A stretch of 64,000 bases of DNA from Hymenopus coronatus (Eukaryota > Arthropoda > Insecta > Mantodea > Hymenopodidae). Where the stretch lies: the NCBI GenBank assembly GCA_030762935.1, contig CM060895.1, forward strand, positions 77,270,001-77,334,000. The letters are read 5' to 3'. The translations under genes and the position numbers were made by a program. Of this stretch, positions 56,768 through 64,000 are shown in pieces (positions within the stretch are counted from its first letter, which is position 1; the number at the start of each line of letters is the position of its first letter). Under the pieces are notes generated by a model, which was not told the origin of the DNA, searched no databases, and worked only from the letters and a program-made list of their open reading frames with translations.

Positions 56768-56780
56768 AATATTATACATG

Positions 56781-57500
56781 TTTATGCAACATAGGGTAAA
56801 ATACTTATTTCAAATTATGTCCTACAAATATCCTAAATGTCAGTGTATTATTTATGAGCTTTGTAACAAAGATCTACAAGAGTGAAACTTTGAATCCCCT
56901 TCCCTCCACCCGACAGAGAAATATAGAAATCTTGGAAATAGTTAAATTCTTCGTTTTTCGAGATAAATTGATTCTTGAAGAGTCAACATACCTCTTCCAT
57001 GGAAACACTTGCAGTGTGTGCTGTGACACTACCTTGATATAACGATAATGATCTCTCCCTTACACAACTTAAAAGCAAATTCACATAATAGTTCATGCCA
57101 TTACAGTTAATGTAACAAAATAGTTTGATCTTGTATATTTGTTAAATTACAAAAATATTAAAACTGTATTTAACATTAAATTATAAATGTTTATATTAAT
57201 TTAACAACTGTGTTTACACGCGCGTGCCTGTAATATACTGTAAAACTGAAAGTATTATTTACAATTTTACATGCCTAACAGTTTCTCTTACCTGAATAAC
57301 GGGACTATACGTCCCAGGCTTTGAAGACGTCTGTGGAAGAAAGAAATAGAATCTGTTAGCTATAATCATTATGTTAAACATGAAAGACGCTTAACATACA
57401 ATCTGAAAACGCTTTCAAAACTAAATAATAAAAATTGGTTCATCAGTTTTCAACGTGTCAAGAAGACTTACTTAGGAAAATATTTAGATGGTTTGTTCTA
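56781..57500. other. No recognised feature
   Basis: AT-rich; nothing identified on either strand. Confidence 0.35.
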
Positions 57501-57539
57501 TAATGATTTTTTAACAAGCTATACAATCCATCTCCATCG

Positions 57540-57730
57540 ATCAGGATTGCGCCATGTTAACGGAAAGTCCCGGTTTCAATTTCAGGCAAATTACACAGTG
57601 ACCCATGGGCCTTTCGTGGTTTTTCCTGGATTGGCAGGTGAATACTGGGGTGGTTCCTCTTCTACTATGGCTCTCTTACACCTCATTTCCTGTACCTCTA
57701 ATTTACTCATTGTTATTGGTCTCATTTGTC
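57540..57730. repeat. Possible GC-rich SINE-like fragment
   Basis: A sharply bounded GC-richer block with CGTGGTTTTTCCTGGATTGG and GGTGAATACTGGGG, comparable in texture to the bodies of SINE B. No tRNA-like head is present, so the assignment is weak. Confidence 0.25.
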
Positions 57731-57829
57731 ACTCACAGTTTTAATGATGTATTTACTTGAGTCATTCCTGAGTTTAACTTAAATATCAAGATTTTGGTAT
57801 TCAACATACGTTTCGCATTCTACAGTGAA

Positions 57830-58250
57830 TTTTAGGTCCAGGCGACCGAATTCAGAGCGTTGCTGCTGCGAGGTGGGGTGCGCTTTAGGGCGAGGTTTAC
57901 TCCTGGAGTACGGCGGGGCTGTTTTGTCAAGAATCTCTGCTCTAGGTAGGCGCCTCTTAAGAGGGCATCCCTGGAGGTTAAAGGCTTGCGAACTTGGACT
58001 GCGTCGAATGCGTTAAAAACGTCACTGTTTTTGCGCCTGTCAAACGGATTTGGTTGACCTTATGTCTCTCCTCTCATCCATCCCTCCCAGGTGAATGTCA
58101 ATAGCTCAAAAGGCCGGGAACATACAGTTAGTGCTCTGCCCCGAATGCCTGACCCGATATAGATTCGTCTGAACCTTTACTATTATAGCCCATCTCTTAC
58201 ATGCAAAGGCCAAATGAGTTGTGCTTAAGACCCAAACAGGAACGGGGTAT
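57830..58250. other. Unrecognised GC-rich stretch
   Basis: GC-richer than surroundings around 57840-58010, with no named motif; it ends exactly where the next Rep1 palindrome begins. Confidence 0.3.
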
Positions 58251-58816
58251 TTTTACTTTCTCTACAAGTACTATGTACATAGTTTATAGAGGAGGTGTTG
58301 CATTCCACAAAAATTATATACATGGATTTTACCGGAAATACACGTTTTAGTGTCCCTGTATACAAAAATTAGAAACGGTCCTTGTGTGCGCTTGTCTGTG
58401 AACACGATAACTCAAAAAAAAAATCGGTAAAATACCAAACTTGTATATAATTTTGGATTACGATGAGAAATAATCCTTTTTATTGTTTCAGAAGTATTTT
58501 TCTTTGTTTCATTCTCCTGAACATCCTATCACAGAAGACCTGCTCCTGCTATTGATATTGGATCATTATGACCTCCTACAAGAATTATTCGTTTTAATGC
58601 TTTACAAGTTCCTTTTATCTTTCAAGGATAAAACACGATGTTGAGAAAAAGCCCTCAATGGAAAGTATCCTTTACATGGAAACTTTTTTTGAAAATTTTG
58701 ATTTTCTCAAAAATGGCTTGAAGATTTTGATTAAAATACCGTGTATTAAGGATATTTACACGAAAAATATAATGTTTACCTCGAATTTTCTGAGAATAAT
58801 CTTTAAAGGCTTCTCT

Positions 58817-58843
58817 CTTTTTTTTTTTTTTTTTTTTTTTTTA
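58817..58843. repeat. Poly-T tract in Rep1
   Basis: About 24 T bases close to the SINE insertion point. Confidence 0.9.
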
Positions 58844-58865
58844 ATTTTGAATAACTAGTAAGCCG

Positions 58866-59209
58866 GTCGTCTCCTTAGCGCGGTGGTAGCGCAGCTGCTA
58901 ACCAAGCGGGAGACCTGGGTTCGATCCCCAGTACCGGCGTGGGGATTTTTCCCCCGCTGGGAGACCTGGCCCGGGGTGCACTCAGCCTCGTAAGGTCCCT
59001 GGGGGGCCAATTGAGGAGCTACTTGATGGAGAAGTAGCGGCTCTAGGTCATGAGGACCGCATTAACCGGCCGGGAGGGACTCGAGGCGCTGACCACGTCT
59101 CACCCTCCAATACTGCACCCCATCCATGACGTCTGTAGTGGACCGAGATGGGGGACGCAGCGGCCGGGCGGTAGGCCAAGGTTCCCCGTAAGCTGTCGTG
59201 CCATGGAGT
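58866..59209 (+). repeat. tRNA-derived SINE C with 14-bp target duplications
   Basis: TAACTAGTAAGCCG stands on both sides (58852-58865 and 59210-59223). The head has a box A TTAGCGCGGTGGTAGCGC and a perfect box B GGTTCGATCCC at 58919-58929. The body is strongly GC-rich with several short inverted repeats (GGACCGCATTAACCGGCCGG region) and no poly-A tail. The exact duplication makes this the best delimited and probably one of the youngest insertions here. Confidence 0.93.
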
Positions 59210-59907
59210 TAACTAGTAAGCCGTAAGAGTTAGACAAAACGTATTGCACAATAAATGTAGAGCTTCTTAAAGCACACAATTTTAGTCATAATTTTTTTTT
59301 CCTGTAATTGACTGTTTTCAAGATATTCCTTGTTATTGGTTTCAGTTTTAAAATACATAAAACTTTTCTCATACAGAAAGTTGTTAATTCCTGGCCACGC
59401 AGAGAAACAGATGTGACTGTCTGTTTAACATAGTGAATTCCCGTATTCCCCTTCTACTTATAAGGAACTAAGTAATAATACCGTTTCTGCAAATGTTTAT
59501 CTTAATTGCCATGAAGTGGATAGAAGAATAAGCTTATTAACAACAATTTGTTACAGAGATGTAGAGAAAGTCATGTGAATGAAAACATCAGATTTTTAAT
59601 AGCAACATTATCACGTAAATAAAATTAACCAATTCTTTGCCTTCTGCAAATCATCAATAGATAAACACCATCTTGAATACAGAAAGGACAGTTTTTAATT
59701 ATACACCTGTGAAATTTGGAATATGCACAAAAACAAGATATTTTATTGAACATTCCAACAATTATTAAACATAGCAATAGTGATATTTCCTCCATTTTTA
59801 AAATTCTAGCTTGCAAGGTTATTTAATAATAATTTTCATTGTTTAAATTCGTTGCTTTAATAAAAAATTTCAAATGATGCACTCTTAAAAATATCTGCAA
59901 CATAATA

Positions 59908-60325
59908 TAATACTTTCTCTTTATGCACTATGTACATAATACATGTAGAGAAAGATATATATATATACACACACATATACATATATACACTATAGTGGCT
60001 CTAACGATTTTGATTAAAATATCGTATATTAAAATATTTTAGATTTGTTACCATTTTAATTTTAAGCTAGTTTAACTCTTCTCAGTTTTCATTGCCTTTC
60101 TTTTGCTTTATTCCTGGGAATGCACAAGAGAGCCTAATTTCAATTGCTCTGCAAAGATATAGCATTTAAAAGTCTATTCCTCATTTCGCCTGTACTTACA
60201 AGGAAGTGTTTAATAAAACGCTTTTCTCAATTAGCATGAACTGGATAGAAGAACCTTCGTAAGAACATTTCGTTGTAGAATGGGTAGAGAAACCGATGTG
60301 AATTGAACGCATTATATTTTTGGTT
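59908..60325 (-). repeat. Rep1 copy with large internal deletion
   Basis: Palindrome at 59916-59953, an AT/AC microsatellite (59954-59990), then a jump to the GTGGCTCTAACGATTTTGAT block; the right end is TGGGTAGAGAAACCGATGTG. Confidence 0.82.
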
Positions 60326-60329
60326 TTAA

Positions 60330-60725
60330 CATAGCTTTCGCTTTTCCTCTATTTATCCGTGTCCCACTTTCTGCAGATGCTCGTCTGCTTTTCCTTCACC
60401 AAATTTCATTTCATTGTCACAGCTATGACAAGCTCCCCAGAGGAACTGGGCGAGCAATTACCAAACTGTAACTCAAATACAGAACAGTAATATTTTGTTT
60501 CCGATATTTACAATCCACTCAGCTTCGTCCTGCTTATGAAACTTCTCGCTGGATCTTTGAAGTTCAGTTTCTTCGATGTATAAGCTCTTTGTCCTTATTA
60601 GTTCCTTTCTCAAGGGAATGCATATCTCTGCAATCATTTTAATAATGGAAAGCTAGGCATCGTTTGGAAAATTATTAGCATTCTTATTGAAAGTGCTCAA
60701 GAAAGTCTTTCCTTTGCCAATTTGA
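60330..60725. other. No recognised feature
   Basis: Nothing identified. Confidence 0.3.
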
Positions 60726-60825
60726 AGTAAAAGTCTGATACGTTCCATTCACATAAACTCCACTATCTGTTCTATAAAGAAAGTTCTTACAAAAGATTCT
60801 TCTGCTTTCTACTCCATGTTGTACT
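60726..60825 (+). repeat. Rep1 5'-end fragment
   Basis: CTGATACGTTCCATTCACAT through TTCTACTCCATGTTGTA, then homology is lost. Confidence 0.7.
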
Positions 60826-62104
60826 CTCTGTCAGTACTTTGGGTGATTTCACCCGACAACCCACATTTATGAGAAATGAAAGAACAGACCAAATTTTATG
60901 TGTTGCCCCGCTAACTATAATGAACAAAATGGGATCCAGTGTAACTTTTATAACAATACTTTATTTCATTAATAAACTATGAAAACTTTAACAATACATA
61001 AGATAAAATGGGTAATATAGTTACATTCCTATTTCCAAACATAAATACAGAGGTCCCCATAATTTAAGTTTTTAACAAAGATGGAAATCAGTGAAATACA
61101 TTATGAAACGTCGTAATATGGTCATATTATTTCAGTATCTGGCAAAAAAATAACTAAATGAGAAATCATGGCAGTTAAGCTTTTCACAAAATCTAAATTA
61201 ATTTAAATGTTGGTTTTACCAAGCAATCATGCCCACATAACACAAAGGAGATCAGTTTAACCTTTACAATAGAGAATTAATGGCGAATCACGCTATATGA
61301 AAACACTTACAACTCTACTCTACCTATCGTGTAAAACACAGCAACCTGAGACAGACTGACTGACAGTTTTCCCACTTTAGGCCCCCCCCCCTTCCAAAAA
61401 AAATGGAACTCTCACGGCAAAAGGCCAAAATACTTAACAAGTGCTTCTACAAGCAACAAGGAACGTAAGAACAGTGTTGCCATGTTGTATTTGTACCAAA
61501 ATGGTACAATATTAACCCAGATAAGGAAATACACTATTCTAAAATAATAGTAAAATATTTTAAAAGATTTCGCTTTTATCACAAGTAATACCAGGAGTGT
61601 TATGATCTTGTCGATAATGCACGACCGGGACAAAGCGATGGGCTTGAACTGTCCTAAGAGATGAAAACACGAATTATATTTGATAAAACAATTCAGCGAA
61701 ATAGACTGTTAATAATTTATAATATATAGGAAATGAGATTTTAAGGGTTATGATTATAATACTTAAAATTAGTTCTCAAAAGGTAGATGACGTATACGAC
61801 CATGTTTATCTACCGAATGTTTTTTTTTTCTTTCTTCACTGCCTCCTGAATTATGATCTGGCCGACCGTGTCTACACCCAATGTACGAATATTGATAGCA
61901 ACTATAGAAATAGTTAATTCCTTTATTTCAGCCTTTAATAAGTAAATGGAAACAAATATTATTTTATTTGAAGTTATTGCACTCATCTAATAAATAAGAA
62001 ATACAAATGATGATTATTTTCATTCCTTTTTTGAACTAAATTCATTATCAACTGTATAAAACTTTAAACAAATATTGTAACTGAATTAATTGAAGGTACA
62101 ATTG
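60826..62104. other. Mostly unrecognised
   Basis: A weak Rep1-like stretch at about 61525-61600 (AAGGAAATACACTATTCTAA, AGTAATACCAGGAGTGTT). The remainder shows nothing I can name. Confidence 0.3.
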
Positions 62105-62106
62105 CT

Positions 62107-62172
62107 GATCCTAGGCATTGGCTTTTAAGTCCTTGAGGTGTGTTGGTCCTACAATTACGGGAACGGTAAGCC
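62107..62172 (+). repeat. SINE tail shared with 7400-7465
   Basis: CCTAGGCATTGGCT, TGTTGGTCCTACAA and GGTAAGCCGA correspond in order to the tail of the SINE at 7146-7465; no head is present. Confidence 0.6.
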
Positions 62173-62384
62173 GAATATAGGACAACAAATGTGGAACTGA
62201 CAGTTATTAAAATGAAGGTTGGCTGCCCACCTTGTTGTTACCAATAAGATAGGAGGTTCAACACACGAACTTCACATGCAACAAGATTTCAAAGAAACGA
62301 ACATCAGCTGCAATAAGATGGCTTCATTCAGATGACCACGGTTGGTTGAAATTTCCTAATCTCGGCCATTACATTGTTTGTTTA

Positions 62385-62560
62385 GTAAGCTTTTGACCAT
62401 TTATTACAGTTCACCAGCTATGCAAAATTTATTGACGATAAATATTTTATTTTATTATTGATGTAAATATTTTAATATACAGTATTTTAATCAACAACAT
62501 TTATTGTTGGAACAAATTTAAATTTTCGAAATTTTTACATTTTAAAGGGTTTCTGTATAA
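62385..62560 (+). repeat. Rep1 internal fragment
   Basis: Carries TAGTAAGCTTTTGACCATTT, ACCAGCTATGCAAAATTTA and ATTTTAATATACAGTATTTT in order, without either terminus. Confidence 0.65.
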
Positions 62561-62959
62561 GCAAAGAGAAGAGCATTTCAAAACAAGCTCAAAGATTTGC
62601 TAGCCCTTTCGTTTATTTATTTATTTCTCCTGTGCAAGGCAATAATACTCAATAAAACAAGTTTTGTTAATGTTCATCTTGTTAATATTAAAGTGTTAGA
62701 ATAATTTATTTTAACATACGTAGAAAAAGTTATGTAAATTATAAGTTACTTCCTGTAGCTTTTAATTAGAGCATAGGGCATCGTTACGATGTTTCCTTGA
62801 TCGGATTTGAATTTCTCGTTCGTGAGTTCCCGCTATGCGCCGTGGTGAGGAAGAATCGGCTCGTCACCCATAGATGGCACTGTAGAAGGAAATCACGACT
62901 TGCGGACGCGAAATAACGTAATTTATCCCAGAAATCATCTTTAAAGGTGTAGAGTTCTT

Positions 62960-63117
62960 TTCAAATAAACATTACACGGGATCACAGTCCTTACTTCGCT
63001 TTCGAAGGAAAACATGCTAAGGATTTTTGCGTCCGGAAAAAATCCTTCACCCTCCTTCAAGTTTGAACCATCAATCTTGTGTTTTAGAGGCTAGCATGTT
63101 AACCACACACCAGGGAC
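62960..63117 (-). repeat. SINE F, diverged copy
   Basis: Matches 52360-52520 in order (CCTTACTTCGCTTTCGAAGG, GCTAAGGATTTTTGCG, TTCAAGTTTGAACC, GCTAGCATGTTAACCA). The box B analogue is mutated. Confidence 0.7.
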
Positions 63118-64000
63118 AGAATAATATAGGTTCATGCGAAATAAACACTTACTTGAAGTAAATATTGAAGTAAAGTGGACTTTATTATCTCCGTTTTTTA
63201 GAATAACGGTTGCGAGTCGCTGTTTATTTTATGCTCTTTAATTACAGCACGGTATTATTTTCTCTTTCAGAACTATTAATAGTTGCCTTTTATAAATACT
63301 AGTTTGATTATACTGTAGAAAGCAAGTCTCGTTACCATTATGTCCGGTTAGTCTTTTGTTTCTGCAATTGCTGGCTTATTTTTACAGTTAGCTTATTGGT
63401 TTTTCTCTCCGTAACATTGATGTTCTTTTTTCTTTGTTCAGTTAATAAACATTTATTTTATTGCGTTCTATAGCTGCAAGCTTTACTTTCTCTCTGATTA
63501 GCAGCTATACAATATTGTTTGCTCTCGCGACGTGTTTGATGCAACTTTTCTGATTTCTTTTCTCAATGACATTGCACTTAGTGTATCAGTATTCTCTTTA
63601 AATTCCCAGCATATAGTGTAACAAATTCACTTTATGATCTGATACAGTAGCTATCATATTAATTTAGCTGCTATATTTGCAATGAAAATGCTTAGAAAAC
63701 TAAAAGTACCCTTATATTGGTATTTCTCTCCCATATGGTTTCTATTTATTGGAGAAAAATTAATATTGAATCTAGATCTGTTTTCCCCCTCAACGATCAT
63801 CTGCCTGGTATCATGACAGGTGCCGGCGCAAAACTACGCCCGCACCGAGGCTACAGTATCTACGCGCAAGATCACACTAAAGATACTTTAAAACAGGATT
63901 TCATTTAGCGAAGAGAATATCGGCCTCAGGTAGTATCAATGTTACCTTCCCTACTTAGGAAATAGTATATAGTTGGAGAAGGTGCAAGCAAAACTTCGAT
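63118..64000. other. No recognised feature
   Basis: AT-rich to the window end; a 63-codon open frame at 63717-63908 has no domain signature. Confidence 0.3.

Larger units (their letters stand above)
58255..59600 (-). repeat. Rep1 copy with two insertions
   Basis: Palindromic start at 58253-58295. The first foreign piece, about 170 bp at 58450-58625, is unrecognised. The second is the SINE at 58866-59209. The copy resumes at TAGTAAGCCGTAAGAGTTAG and ends at GTAGAGAAAGTCATGTGAAT. Confidence 0.88.

Overview
This is an AT-rich, non-coding, eukaryotic nuclear window. I recognise no intact host gene, no convincing exon chain and no prokaryotic feature. The mobile-element cargo points to an arthropod, most likely an insect: mariner, Tc1 and pogo transposase remnants, non-LTR retrotransposon 3' ends, and several tRNA-derived SINE families. 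The LINE and SINE types resemble those of cockroaches, termites and related insects, but that placement is from memory and weak.

The dominant component is one interspersed repeat family, called Rep1 here. About 45 copies and fragments occur in both orientations and cover roughly 40% of the window by hand count. A full copy is about 0.8-0.9 kb. One end carries an approximately 44-bp near-perfect palindrome. The other end carries a short inverted copy of the same CTTTCTCTAC motif. Inside are a variable CA/TG microsatellite and a conserved palindrome near AAATACCAAACTTGGTATTT. Copies often sit head to tail (8.3-9.7 kb, 11.7-12.7 kb and especially 33.5-38.9 kb). I see no coding capacity. The layout resembles non-autonomous Helentron/DINE-1-like elements, but this is inference. 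By my convention strand + for Rep1 means the palindromic end is on the right.

Other elements are layered on Rep1. 0-10 kb: a pogo-type relic, two overlapping mariner relics, a 216-bp tandem repeat of four units and a tRNA-like SINE. 10-22 kb: a nearly identical 110-bp inverted pair, two LINE tails, and a mariner element (17.07-19.18 kb) that contains a second, foldback DNA transposon. 22-31 kb: SINE A copies, a 15-bp minisatellite, a near full-length dead mariner (23.48-24.78 kb) and a LINE 3' fragment. 31-45 kb: the densest Rep1 array with a Tc1 insertion (37.25-38.70 kb). 44-53 kb: two mariner deletion derivatives and more SINEs. 53-64 kb: mostly unrecognised sequence, an A/C-rich open frame that may be a LINE ORF1 relic, a 204-bp insertion with 13-bp target duplications and a hammerhead-ribozyme-like motif, and a GC-rich SINE with 14-bp target duplications.

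Nested insertions give a relative order: Rep1 is old and diverged; SINEs and Tc1 came later; the foldback element came after its host mariner. All transposase and reverse transcriptase frames seen are broken.
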